A stretch of DNA of 5,763 nucleotides from an uncultured Clostridium sp. (lineage in GTDB: Bacteria; Bacillota; Clostridia; TANB77; CAG-508). The notes beneath the pieces are model-generated. The model searched no databases. It was not told the origin of the DNA and saw only the letters and a program-made list of their open reading frames with translations. Within the stretch, counting starts at the first letter, position 1, and every line of letters begins with the position of its first letter. Positions 1-5,763 of the stretch are shown in pieces. Made by a program: the position numbers and the translations under genes. The DNA lies in the NCBI GenBank assembly GCA_945610215.1, contig CALYZR010000048.1:1-5763 (forward strand), written 5' to 3'.

Positions 1-253
1 TTGCAAGTTCTGAAACAGCTTTTGCCATTTCTTTTGCAACATTTGTACTATATACAGTATATGTTTCTATGATTTCTTTGTTTACTCCAAAATATTCTTT
101 CCAATTGTTTGAGTATGTTACAAGTCCAAGATTAAAAACATTACTTGAACCATCAATATTAGTTATTTCACTTGCAAACATTCCTCCTGTACATGATTCC
201 ATACACGATATTGTTTGTTTTTTATTTTTTAAAATTTCTATAATTTTTTCCAT
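1..253 (-). CDS. pncC: CinA C-terminal-family protein (PncC-type nicotinamide-nucleotide amidohydrolase), 5' part only
   Basis: The first 84 codons are visible; the rest lies beyond the left edge. The family deamidates nicotinamide mononucleotide to nicotinate mononucleotide in cytoplasmic pyridine-nucleotide salvage; some members are domains of the larger CinA protein. Visible family marks are the ESCTGG motif at about residues 19-24, GSSNVF at about 35-40 and VTYSNNWK at about 44-51, followed by the usual FGV segment and a helix with VAKEMA. The ATG at 253-251 lies just ahead of the first strand of this domain, so this is a stand-alone domain rather than full-length CinA. An AGAGG at 261-265 sits 7 nt upstream and a promoter lies at 271-299. 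Family membership is confident from motifs; the exact activity is inferred from the family. Codon use matches the neighbouring AT-rich genes, and nothing is broken in the visible part. Confidence 0.85.
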   Translation of the reverse strand, partial: MEKIIEILKNKKQTISCMESCTGGMFASEITNIDGSSNVFNLGLVTYSNNWKEYFGVNKEIIETYTVYSTNVAKEMAKAVSELA

Positions 254-270
254 CTTTTTACCTCTTTTGA

Positions 271-299
271 ATTATATACCAAAAAAGCATATTTAACAA
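271..299 (-). promoter_or_regulatory. Predicted vegetative promoter of the CinA/PncC-family gene
   Basis: On the minus strand there is TTGTTA (294-299), a 17-bp spacer and a perfect TATAAT (271-276). The -10 lies 17 nt before the ATG at 253, so the mRNA leader would be only about 10-12 nt, just enough to hold the AGAGG ribosome-binding site. Boxes and spacing are seen directly; use as a promoter is inferred. Confidence 0.6.
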
Positions 300-371
300 T
301 TTTTATTAGAATATTTTTTGTTTTTTTGAAAATAATATTACTGTAAAATAAATTTGGAGGTGTTCTTTTCT

Positions 372-467
372 ATGTCAAAGAAAAACAAAGAAAACAAACA
401 AAATAAAGAAAATAAAAATAACAACAAAAATGAAAGAATAGACAACAATAACAATAATTGTAGATAG
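372..467 (+). CDS. Small Asn/Lys-rich 31-residue peptide, function unknown
   Basis: The ATG at 372 is preceded by GGAGG at 356-360 (11-nt gap, slightly long), and the ORF ends with TAG at 465-467. The peptide begins MSKKNKENKQNKEN and ends with five Asn, then Cys-Arg. Lys, Asn and Glu make up most of it, it has almost no hydrophobic residues, no signal peptide and one Cys, so it should be soluble and disordered. A hairpin with a U-tract follows only 5 nt after the stop, which is the arrangement expected of a complete one-gene transcript. I do not recognise a family. The composition could be a by-product of A-rich DNA; the case for a gene rests on the ribosome-binding site and the well-placed terminator. 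I see no convincing promoter in 300-355. Confidence 0.5.
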   Translation: MSKKNKENKQNKENKNNNKNERIDNNNNNCR

Positions 468-472
468 TTAAA

Positions 473-511
473 TAAAGAGGAACCACAAAATATGTGATTC
501 CTCTTTATTTT
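473..511. terminator. Bidirectional intrinsic terminator between convergent genes
   Basis: The arms 473-486 and 494-507 pair over 14 positions around a 7-nt loop. On the plus strand there is one C/A mismatch; on the minus strand the same position is a U-G wobble, so the stem is continuous. TTTT follows the plus-strand stem, and TTTATTT follows it on the minus strand. It would end both the small peptide transcript (stop at 467) and the Cys-rich gene, whose stop codon (510-512) touches the hairpin. Confidence 0.8.
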
Positions 512-965
512 AAGTAAAAAATTCAATTAAATTTTTTAATAGGTTCTGGTATGGAATCCATTTGTTTATAAACTCTTGTTGAGTATATAAAGGATAACAT
601 CCTGACCAGAACGGAACGATAAATCTTCCTCCTGACGGTCTAGCTTCATAGTCTAACTTGCAACCATCATCTGTTAAAAAAACACACCTGCCCATGTTTC
701 CATAAGCCAAATAACCTTCGTTTTCATTTGCAGCCCTCAAATAATATATAGGATTTTCCAGTTTACTGTAAAAACTTTCTAAATGTTCAATCCTGTCTAT
801 TGATATTTCTCTCGCTTTAATCTTTTTTGCAATATTTTCGAACGTCATGTCTAGGTCTTCGGGAAAATGGCTACAACCACACTGCTTGCAGCACCTTCCT
901 TTGCATTTTTTACACATTTCTTGATTTAAAGTTTTTTCTTTAATCCACCGCTCATCAGTTGTCAT
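510..965 (-). CDS. Cys-rich putative metal-binding protein (zinc/iron-chelating, YkgJ/UPF0153-like)
   Basis: This is a 151-residue cytoplasmic-looking protein with no signal peptide or membrane segment. Six Cys cluster near the N-terminus (residues 18, 21, 25, 26, 29, 31; pattern CxxCxxxCCxxCxC), with three more at 94, 102 and 123. Segments such as GRCVFLTDDGCKL and the later YEARPSGGRFIVP resemble Clostridial proteins of the CxxC...CC 'zinc/iron-chelating' type, in which a Cys cluster is followed by a second Cys-containing region and an ERP-like motif. Metal binding is inferred from the Cys pattern; no enzymatic role can be assigned. The ATG at 965 is chosen over GTG at 974 because AAGGAG (974-979) lies 8 nt before the ATG and the GTG would overlap it. 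Codon 6 (948-950) is CGG, a rare codon here, and the gene continues in the same frame after it. It has its own promoter (998-1026) and shares the terminator at 473-511. Confidence 0.75.
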   Translation of the reverse strand: MTTDERWIKEKTLNQEMCKKCKGRCCKQCGCSHFPEDLDMTFENIAKKIKAREISIDRIEHLESFYSKLENPIYYLRAANENEGYLAYGNMGRCVFLTDDGCKLDYEARPSGGRFIVPFWSGCYPLYTQQEFINKWIPYQNLLKNLIEFFT

Positions 966-970
966 TGTAA

Positions 971-979
971 TCACTCCTT
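971..979 (-). promoter_or_regulatory. Ribosome-binding site that fixes the start of the Cys-rich gene
   Basis: The minus strand reads AAGGAGTGA, with the AAGGAG core 8 nt before the ATG at 965. The longer frame begins at a GTG (974-972) that lies inside this site, so the ATG is the more likely start. Confidence 0.75.
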
Positions 980-997
980 ATAAGTTTATTTTTCATT

Positions 998-1026
998 ATT
1001 TTATTATAAAGTTTACATATAGTCAA
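998..1026 (-). promoter_or_regulatory. Predicted vegetative promoter of the Cys-rich gene
   Basis: The minus strand has TTGACT (1021-1026), a 17-bp spacer and TAAAAT (998-1003). Transcription would begin near 991, giving a leader of about 26 nt containing AAGGAG. It lies only 13 nt beyond the uvrA stop, and I see no terminator between uvrA and this gene, so the gene may also receive read-through from uvrA. An imperfect palindrome (1022-1036) overlaps the -35 box. Confidence 0.6.
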
Positions 1027-1038
1027 TATTTATGACAA

Positions 1039-3875
1039 CTATTCTAAATATTTTTTTAGGAACTTTCCTGTATAAGATCTATCATTTTTTATTATTTGTT
1101 CTGGTGTTCCTGTTGTAACTATTTCTCCTCCGTTATCTCCACCTTCTGGTCCTAAATCTATAATATAGTCTGCTGTTTTTATTAAGTCTAAATTATGTTC
1201 AATTACAACAATAGTATTTCCTGTATCTACTAATCTTTGTAATATATCTACTAATCTATGCACATCTGCTATATGAAGACCTGTTGTAGGTTCATCCAAT
1301 ATATATAAAGTTTTTCCAGTTGGCCTCTTAGAAAGCTCTGTTGCCAATTTTATTCTTTGAGCCTCTCCACCAGAAAGTGTAGTTGAAGGCTGTCCAAGTT
1401 TTATATATCCTAATCCAACATCGTATAATGTTTGAATCTTTTGTTTTATTTTAGGAACATTTTCAAAAAACTCTAAAGCTTCTTCTACTGTCATTTCTAG
1501 TATATCTGATATACTCTTTCCTTTATATTTTACCTCTAATGTTTCTTTATTGTATCTTTTACCTTTGCATACTTCACATGGTACATAAACATCTGGCAAA
1601 AAGTGCATTTCTATTTTTAAAACTCCATCTCCCTGGCAAGCTTCACATCTTCCTCCTGCAACATTAAAGCTAAATCTTCCTTTTTGATAACCTCTTAATT
1701 TTGCTTCATTTGTATTTGCAAATATATCTCTAATAAAATCAAACACTCCTGTATATGTTGCTGGATTAGAGCGAGGGGTTCTTCCTATTGGTGATTGATC
1801 AATGTTTATTATTTTATCTATATTCTCTGTTCCTAATATTTCTTTGCATTTTCCACCTTTTTCTGATGAACCATATAATTTCTTTGCTAAATTTTTGTAT
1901 AAAATTTCATTTATAAGTGAACTTTTACCAGAACCTGAAACACCTGTTACACATGTAAATACTCCTAAAGGTATTTTTACATCTAAATTTTTTAGGTTGT
2001 TTTCTTTTGCTCCTTTTATAGTGATAGAAACTGGTTTTGCTTTTCTTCTTTTCGAAGGTACAGCAATTTTCTTTCTACCACTTAAATATTGTCCCGTAAT
2101 AGATTCTGGAACATTTTTTATTTCTTCTGCTGTTCCTTTAGCTATTACATTTCCTCCATGTATACCTGCACCTGGCCCAATATCTATTACCATATCAGCA
2201 GCATACATAGTATCTTCATCGTGTTCTACTACAATTACAGTATTCCCTAGATCTCTTAGTCTTTTAAGCGTTGCTAAAAGCTTATCATTATCTCTTTGAT
2301 GTAGTCCGGATACTTGGTTCATCTAATATGTATAATACACCTGTAAGTCCTGATCCAATCTGTGTTGCTAAACGTATTCTTTGTGCTTCTCCACCAGATA
2401 AAGTTCCTGCTGCCCTAGAAAGTGTTAAATACTCTAGACCTACATCTATTAAAAACTGAAGTCTCGCATCTATTTCTTTTAAAATTTGCTCTGCTATCAT
2501 TTTTTTAGTTTTGCTTAATTGCAATTCATTTAAATATTTTTTGATTTTATTTATTGGCATATCTGTTAGTTCTTGAATGTTTTTGGTTCCAACAGTTACA
2601 GCTAAACTTTCTTTTTTTAGTCTTGCTCCATTACAGCTCTCACAATGGCTGTTACTCATATACATCTCATAAAAATCTCTCATACCTTGTGACTTTGTTT
2701 CTCTGTAACGTCTGTCTAATGTTGGTATTACTCCTTCAAACGGAGCTGTAAATTTTCTTGTTCCGGCTACAGATTGATATTCAAAATCTATTTTTTCTGT
2801 TCCTGTTCCATATAGTATTTTATTTAAAAAGTCTTTTGGTAATTTTTTTATTGGAACATCCTTTATTTTTACTCCATAATGTTTAGCTATGCTTTCAAAG
2901 TACATTTTAGCCATTGTATCCCCTTTTTTCATAGTACTTGCACCAAAAGCTTTTACTCCATCATATAGAGTTTTGTTCTTATCTGGAATTATTAAATCTT
3001 CATCCATTCTCATTAAATATCCAATTCCTAAGCATTCTGGACATGCTCCTAATGGATTGTTAAAAGAAAACATTCTTGGAGATAGTTCTTCAAAACTTAT
3101 ATTACAATCTGGACATGCATAGTTTTGGCTAAATAAAATATCCTTAGTTTCGTTTGAAGCCCCAACACCCACAAGTACAAGATTATTTGCATATTTAAAT
3201 GCAGTTTCAATGCTTTCTGTTAATCTACTTCTAATATCACTTTTCATAACAAGTCTATCTACTATTATATCTATATTATGCTTTTTCTTTCTATCTATTT
3301 CTATATCATCTGTTAGTTCATAAATTTGTCCATCTATTCTTACTCTAACAAATCCCTCTTTGCTAAAATCTTCTAAAAGTTTTGTGTATTCCCCTTTTCT
3401 TGCTCTTACTACAGGTGCAAATATTTGTATTTTTGTACCTTCTTCCAACTCCATAAGAGAATCTACAACTTGGTCTATTGTCTGTTTCTCTATTTTTTTG
3501 CCACAATTAGGACAATGTGGTACACCAATTCTTGCATATAAAAGACGAATGTAATCGTATATTTCTGTTACTGTTCCAACAGTAGAACGTGGATTTTTTG
3601 ATGTTGTTTTTTGATCAATTGAAATTGCCGGAGATAATCCTTCTATTAATTCTACATTTGGTTTTTCCATTAATCCTAAAAATTGCCTTGCATAACTAGA
3701 CAAACTTTCTACATATCTTCTTTGTCCTTCTGCATATAATGTGTCAAATGCAAGAGAAGATTTCCCGAGAACCTGAAAGTCCCGTTATTACAACTAATTT
3801 GTTTCTAGGAATAGTTAAATTTATATTTTTTAAATTATGCTCTTTGGCACCCTTTATTACTATATTATCGTTCAT
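1039..3875 (-). CDS. uvrA: UvrA, excinuclease ABC subunit A, reading frame broken by two single-base insertions
   Basis: UvrA is the DNA-damage-sensing ABC ATPase of nucleotide excision repair; its dimer finds lesions and loads UvrB. Removing one base at 3767 and one at 2308/2309 restores a 944-residue protein, the usual UvrA length. Corrected order: Walker A1 GLSGSGKS (32-39), zinc module 1 with Cys 254/257/278/281, ABC signature LSGGEAQ (492-498), Walker B1 LYILDEP (514-520), Walker A2 GVSGSGKS (644-651), zinc module 2 with Cys 743/746/766/769, second LSGGEAQ (833-839), Walker B2 (856-862), H-loop His 893. The start [10 protein letters not shown] is typical of the family; GAGG (3885-3888) lies 9 nt upstream, and the start overlaps the HAD gene by 11 nt. 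As written, the frames are 3744-3875 (43 residues, TGA), a middle frame ending at TAA 2288-2290, and a frame ending at TAG 1039-1041. Family identity is certain; whether an active protein is made is not. Sequencing error, a real lesion and recoding are alternatives. Confidence 0.95.
2306..2308 (-). other. Second uvrA +1 frameshift site, at an in-frame CGG just after Walker B of ATPase site 1
   Basis: The coding strand reads AGT ATC CGG ACT ACA and reaches TAA at 2290-2288. Omitting one C gives AGT ATC GGA CTA CAT CAA, which is the conserved SIGLHQRDN that follows LDEP in UvrA. The extra base is one of the two C's at 2308/2309. Both flanking frames match UvrA without a gap or duplicated residue, so the shift point is fixed to within a codon. 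Confidence 0.9.
3765..3767 (-). other. First uvrA +1 frameshift site, at an in-frame CGG inside the Walker A loop
   Basis: The coding strand reads GGT TCT CGG GAA ATC and reaches TGA at 3746-3744 after 43 codons. Omitting the C (plus-strand G at 3767) gives GGT TCT GGG AAA TCT TCT, the P-loop GSGKSS followed by [19 protein letters not shown] as in all UvrA proteins. The inserted base is not in a homopolymer: it stands between T and GGG. Confidence 0.9.
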
Positions 3876-4515
3876 CTCTTGTATCCTCATTTCTGTTTTT
3901 TTCTATTAAATATTTGTTTAATTTATCTAATCCGTCAATTACTCCATCTATATCGCTATCATCACTTTTAAAATCAGCTATTCCCTTAACTGTTCTTCTA
4001 CTATTATCTGGACAAATAGAATAGCCTTTTGAATTTTTTTTGATATAATCAATTGCTTTAAAATCATTTCTACCATTACCAGCATAGATGCAAAAGTTTA
4101 AATTATTAATTCCTCTAATCCATTTCATTACGTATTCTAATTTCCCCTCAGCTGCAATGTCATAAAAATTGTTTGTTGCTCTTTCCGGAAAAGGAGCTAT
4201 TCTATCATAAGTGTTTTCTTGTTGCGTAATTCCTATGGGATAACTAGCAGTTGCTCCCTGAATATCTCTTATAAATGTTCTGTTTTCTCTATTATATTTT
4301 GCTATATAAGTGTCTAACTTGTCTAAAACTTTTTCCATTATATTTAAAGGAATTGGAGAAAGTAGATGTAAATAAACTGTAGATTTAGTAGTTTCTTGCA
4401 GTTTATTTATTTGGTCTAAAAATCTAGAAAGTTTTCTTCCATCTAGAGTACCATTTTTTTCATTTAATAATGTTCCTTCTAAATCACAAAACATTAAAAT
4501 AACTTTATTATTCAT
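3865..4515 (-). CDS. HAD-superfamily hydrolase (Cof/type IIB-like phosphatase), substrate unknown
   Basis: This is a 216-residue soluble protein. HAD motif I is [10 protein letters not shown], with the nucleophile Asp at 11; the second acidic position is Glu 13 where most phosphatases have Asp (DxDGT). A Ser at 53 (LHLLSPIP) fits motif II, Lys 125 in [10 protein letters not shown] fits motif III, and [12 protein letters not shown] (144-155) is a clear motif IV with Asp 151. The order and spacing suit the Cof-like C2-cap class, which dephosphorylates small metabolites; no substrate can be named. The ATG at 4515 is preferred to TTG at 4536 because it begins right at motif I and has AAGAGG (4520-4525) 4 nt upstream, a short but usable gap. 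Its last 11 nt overlap the uvrA start, so uvrA translation is probably coupled to it. The pairing with a repair gene may be no more than shared transcription. Confidence 0.75.
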   Translation of the reverse strand: MNNKVILMFCDLEGTLLNEKNGTLDGRKLSRFLDQINKLQETTKSTVYLHLLSPIPLNIMEKVLDKLDTYIAKYNRENRTFIRDIQGATASYPIGITQQENTYDRIAPFPERATNNFYDIAAEGKLEYVMKWIRGINNLNFCIYAGNGRNDFKAIDYIKKNSKGYSICPDNSRRTVKGIADFKSDDSDIDGVIDGLDKLNKYLIEKNRNEDTRDER

Positions 4516-4575
4516 AAAACCTCTTTTCAAGTACAATTACTTATTAATTTAATTCGTTGTAATATTAACATAATT

Positions 4576-4584
4576 ATTTTACCA
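4576..4584 (-). promoter_or_regulatory. Possible extended -10 promoter for the HAD-uvrA unit
   Basis: The minus strand reads TGGTAAAAT (TGn plus TAAAAT), about 60 nt before the HAD ATG. No good -35 lies 17 bp upstream; a TTGTAG lies 20 bp upstream. It is the best candidate in the 4516-4751 divergent region for a transcript carrying the HAD gene and uvrA. I found no GAACnnnnGTTC-type LexA box here. Confidence 0.35.
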
Positions 4585-4610
4585 TAATTCACTTGCTTTT
4601 TCTACAATTT

Positions 4611-4640
4611 TTGACAATTTTTATTGATTTGTTTTACATA
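4611..4640 (+). promoter_or_regulatory. Possible promoter for the 108-residue ORF
   Basis: A perfect TTGACA (4611-4616) is followed after 17-18 bp by TTACAT/TACATA (4634-4640), a weak -10. Transcription from here would give a leader of roughly 100 nt before the ATG at 4752, in which I see no clear structured element. Confidence 0.4.
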
Positions 4641-4751
4641 ATGTGTTAGAATGGTTTTTACGGCAATGTAAATATGGTATTAGTAAATTCTATTACCTAA
4701 TTTGCCACAAAAAAGTTGAAGCAAGTACCAATTTTTTGGAGGTATTTTAAT

Positions 4752-5078
4752 ATGGATTTTCCAAGCAGGTCAGATAAACGGGAAGTATTGTTGTACAGCA
4801 AAGCAGAAAAGGGATCTTTTTCATTTGCTGATCGTTTGTATTTAGGTGAAATTAAAAAACTAAAAGAACTTGGTTTTTTTGTTTCTATTGAATCTGTTTT
4901 TGATAATGACAGGAAATTATACAATGCTGTAATTTCTTGGGAAAACGCATACAACAATTCAATTCCACATCTTGTCTATGCATACACAACTAAAACAATT
5001 GATACATTTCCACATTCTCAAATTTCTTCTTTTGCACAAGAACTTTATGTAATTGCCAAAAGAGCTAGTAATTCTTAA
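4752..5078 (+). CDS. Hypothetical protein, 108 residues, unrecognised
   Basis: The ATG at 4752 follows GGAGG (4738-4742) at 9 nt; an upstream in-frame TTG at 4716 is less likely because the ribosome-binding site would lie inside the gene. The protein is soluble, with no signal peptide or membrane segment. It begins MDFPSRSDKREV, contains a charged helix around FADRLYLGEIKKLKELGF (about 26-43), then a beta-like stretch, and ends in a likely helix (FAQELYVIAKRASNS). I do not recognise a family and assign no function. Codon use is slightly less AT-biased at the 5' end (AGC, AGG, CGG, CGT) than in its neighbours; codon 10 (4779-4781) is CGG and the frame continues through it. It stands alone, opposite in direction to uvrB and the HAD-uvrA unit, and ends at a strong terminator (5124-5150). 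Ribosome-binding site and terminator make it a believable gene. Confidence 0.7.
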   Translation: MDFPSRSDKREVLLYSKAEKGSFSFADRLYLGEIKKLKELGFFVSIESVFDNDRKLYNAVISWENAYNNSIPHLVYAYTTKTIDTFPHSQISSFAQELYVIAKRASNS

Positions 5079-5089
5079 TAGCTACTAGC
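5064..5089. repeat. Perfect 7-bp inverted repeat spanning a stop codon
   Basis: GCTAGTA (5064-5070) and TACTAGC (5083-5089) are exact complements around a 12-nt loop. The left arm codes for the end of the 108-residue protein. On the minus strand the hairpin is followed by TCTTTT, a weak U-tract, so it might help end the uvrB transcript; this is a guess. Confidence 0.3.
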
Positions 5090-5123
5090 ACCGAAAAAAT
5101 CATTTTAGCTTGCTCAACTTTTT

Positions 5124-5150
5124 CCCCTCTTTCTGTAAGAGGGGTTTTCT
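5124..5150 (+). terminator. Intrinsic terminator of the 108-residue ORF
   Basis: CCCCTCTT (5124-5131) and AAGAGGGG (5137-5144) form a perfect 8-bp stem with a 5-nt loop, followed by TTTTCTTTT. It lies 45 nt after the stop codon. On the minus strand the hairpin is followed by A's rather than U's, so it should work only in the plus direction and would not be a normal terminator for uvrB. Confidence 0.85.
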
Positions 5151-5177
5151 TTTATTTATAATTATGGTTTTTATTTT

Positions 5178-5763
5178 TTATAACAATTTCTCTAATTCTT
5201 TTATTTTATCTCTTAATTCTGCTGCTTTTTCAAATTCCATTGTAGTAGCATGTTTTAACATTTCATCTGTCAATTTTTTTATTATATCTTCTATACTTTC
5301 ATCTTTTTCTATTTCATATTTAGAACTTACGTCTTCTACAATAGTTGCTTTTATTGCTTCCCTTACAGATTTTTTAATTGTTTGTGGTACAATATTATGT
5401 TTTTTATTATATTCTTCTTGTATTCTTCTTCTTCTATTTGTTTCTGTTATCGCTTTTTCCATACTTTCTGTAAGTTCATCTGCATACATTATTACTTTTC
5501 CTTCTGAATTTCTTGCAGCTCTACCTATTGTTTGTATTAAAGAACGCTCTGAACGTAAAAAGCCTTCTTTATCTGCATCTAATATTGCAACAAGAGAAAC
5601 CTCTGGTATATCTAATCCTTCTCTTAAAAGATTTATTCCAACTAGAACATCAAATTCTCCAAGTCTTAAATTTCTTATTATTTCGATTCTTTCTAGCGCT
5701 TTTGTGTCTGAATGCATATAATTTACTTTTATATCCAAACTTTTTAGGTATGCTGTTAAATCC
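5178..5763 (-). CDS. uvrB: UvrB, excinuclease ABC subunit B, C-terminal 194 residues
   Basis: UvrB is the damage-verifying helicase-like ATPase loaded by UvrA; it then binds UvrC for incision. The reading frame is open to the right edge (first full codon 5762-5760), so the gene starts outside the window; the piece is the last third or so of a protein that is usually about 660 residues. Visible parts are helicase motif V ([10 protein letters not shown], about residues 42-51 of the fragment), the segment [17 protein letters not shown], motif VI (QTIGRAARN, about 77-85), and at the end the UVR domain ([18 protein letters not shown]), the coiled-coil that meets UvrC. The frame is intact, with no in-frame CGG. 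The gene ends with TAA at 5178-5180. Its internal TTG at 5738 is not a start, because the match to UvrB continues upstream of it. I see no strong minus-strand terminator after it. Confidence 0.96.
   Translation of the reverse strand, partial: DLTAYLKSLDIKVNYMHSDTKALERIEIIRNLRLGEFDVLVGINLLREGLDIPEVSLVAILDADKEGFLRSERSLIQTIGRAARNSEGKVIMYADELTESMEKAITETNRRRRIQEEYNKKHNIVPQTIKKSVREAIKATIVEDVSSKYEIEKDESIEDIIKKLTDEMLKHATTMEFEKAAELRDKIKELEKLL

Noticed and set aside
69..296. 75-codon plus-strand frame at the left end
   Set aside because: It is antisense to the CinA/PncC-family gene, which has the better motifs, ribosome-binding site and promoter.
338..526. 62-codon minus-strand Leu/Phe-rich frame resembling a membrane peptide
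   Set aside because: It is the complement of the A-rich small peptide region and of the terminator, has no ribosome-binding site, and overlaps the end of the Cys-rich gene.
1802..2299. 165-codon plus-strand open frame opposite uvrA
   Set aside because: It is the antisense shadow of the conserved UvrA sequence, with no ribosome-binding site and no coherent protein features.
2288..3703. Treating the middle and C-terminal uvrA frames as two separate genes
   Set aside because: Their first 'start' codons are internal UvrA codons (TTG at 3703, and an ATG at 2322 in the wrong frame before the shift), and together with the first 36 codons they join into one 944-residue UvrA.
4516..4751. Possible SOS (LexA) box in the divergent region upstream of the HAD-uvrA unit
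   Set aside because: I found no GAACnnnnGTTC or CGAACnnnnGTTCG-type sequence; the nearest GTT...AAC arrangement has the wrong spacing.
5110..5721. 203-codon plus-strand open frame rich in Ser, Phe, Leu and Ile that looks like a membrane protein
   Set aside because: It is antisense to uvrB, whose motifs V, VI and UVR domain are clear; the hydrophobic look comes from the complement of AT-rich codons. It also begins inside the terminator region.
1..5763. CRISPR arrays, tRNA or rRNA genes, insertion sequences or a defence island
   Set aside because: No regularly spaced repeats, cloverleaf candidates, transposase motifs or defence genes are visible.

Overview
The window is AT-rich bacterial DNA with strong Shine-Dalgarno sites, short hairpin-plus-U-tract terminators, TTGACA/TATAAT-like promoters and the standard stop codons (TAA and TAG are used by the intact genes). 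UvrA, UvrB, a stand-alone CinA C-terminal domain and a Cys-rich protein all look like Bacillota, probably Clostridia or an uncultured gut relative. I cannot place it more closely.

Layout, left to right. (1) 1-253, minus: 5' part of a CinA/PncC-family gene running off the left edge, with a good promoter at 271-299. (2) 372-467, plus: a 31-residue Asn/Lys-rich peptide ORF with its own GGAGG. It converges on (3) 510-965, minus: a 151-residue Cys-rich putative metal-binding protein. The two share a bidirectional terminator at 473-511. (4) 1039-3875, minus: uvrA, full length (944 residues) only if two single-base insertions are corrected. (5) 3865-4515, minus: a HAD-like phosphatase that overlaps the uvrA start by 11 nt. 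(6) 4752-5078, plus: an unrecognised 108-residue protein with its own terminator. (7) 5178-5763, minus: the last third of uvrB, running off the right edge.

How the genes work together. UvrA and UvrB are partners in nucleotide excision repair: UvrA loads UvrB on damage and UvrB then recruits UvrC. The two genes are commonly adjacent in Bacillota, but here they are separated by an inverted small gene and by the HAD gene, so uvrA probably depends on the HAD-gene promoter. The HAD and uvrA genes look translationally coupled.

The main point for a second look is uvrA. Everything diagnostic of UvrA is present (both ABC signatures, both zinc modules, both Walker B motifs), but the reading frame breaks by +1 twice, both times inside ATPase site 1: in the Walker A loop and just after Walker B. 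Both breaks fall exactly on an in-frame CGG codon, and these are the only two in-frame CGG codons in about 945 codons. Sequencing error, a real lesion, or ribosomal +1 shifting at a poorly decoded CGG are all possible. Two other genes here carry one CGG each (codons 6 and 10) and continue in frame, which argues against CGG being universally unreadable.
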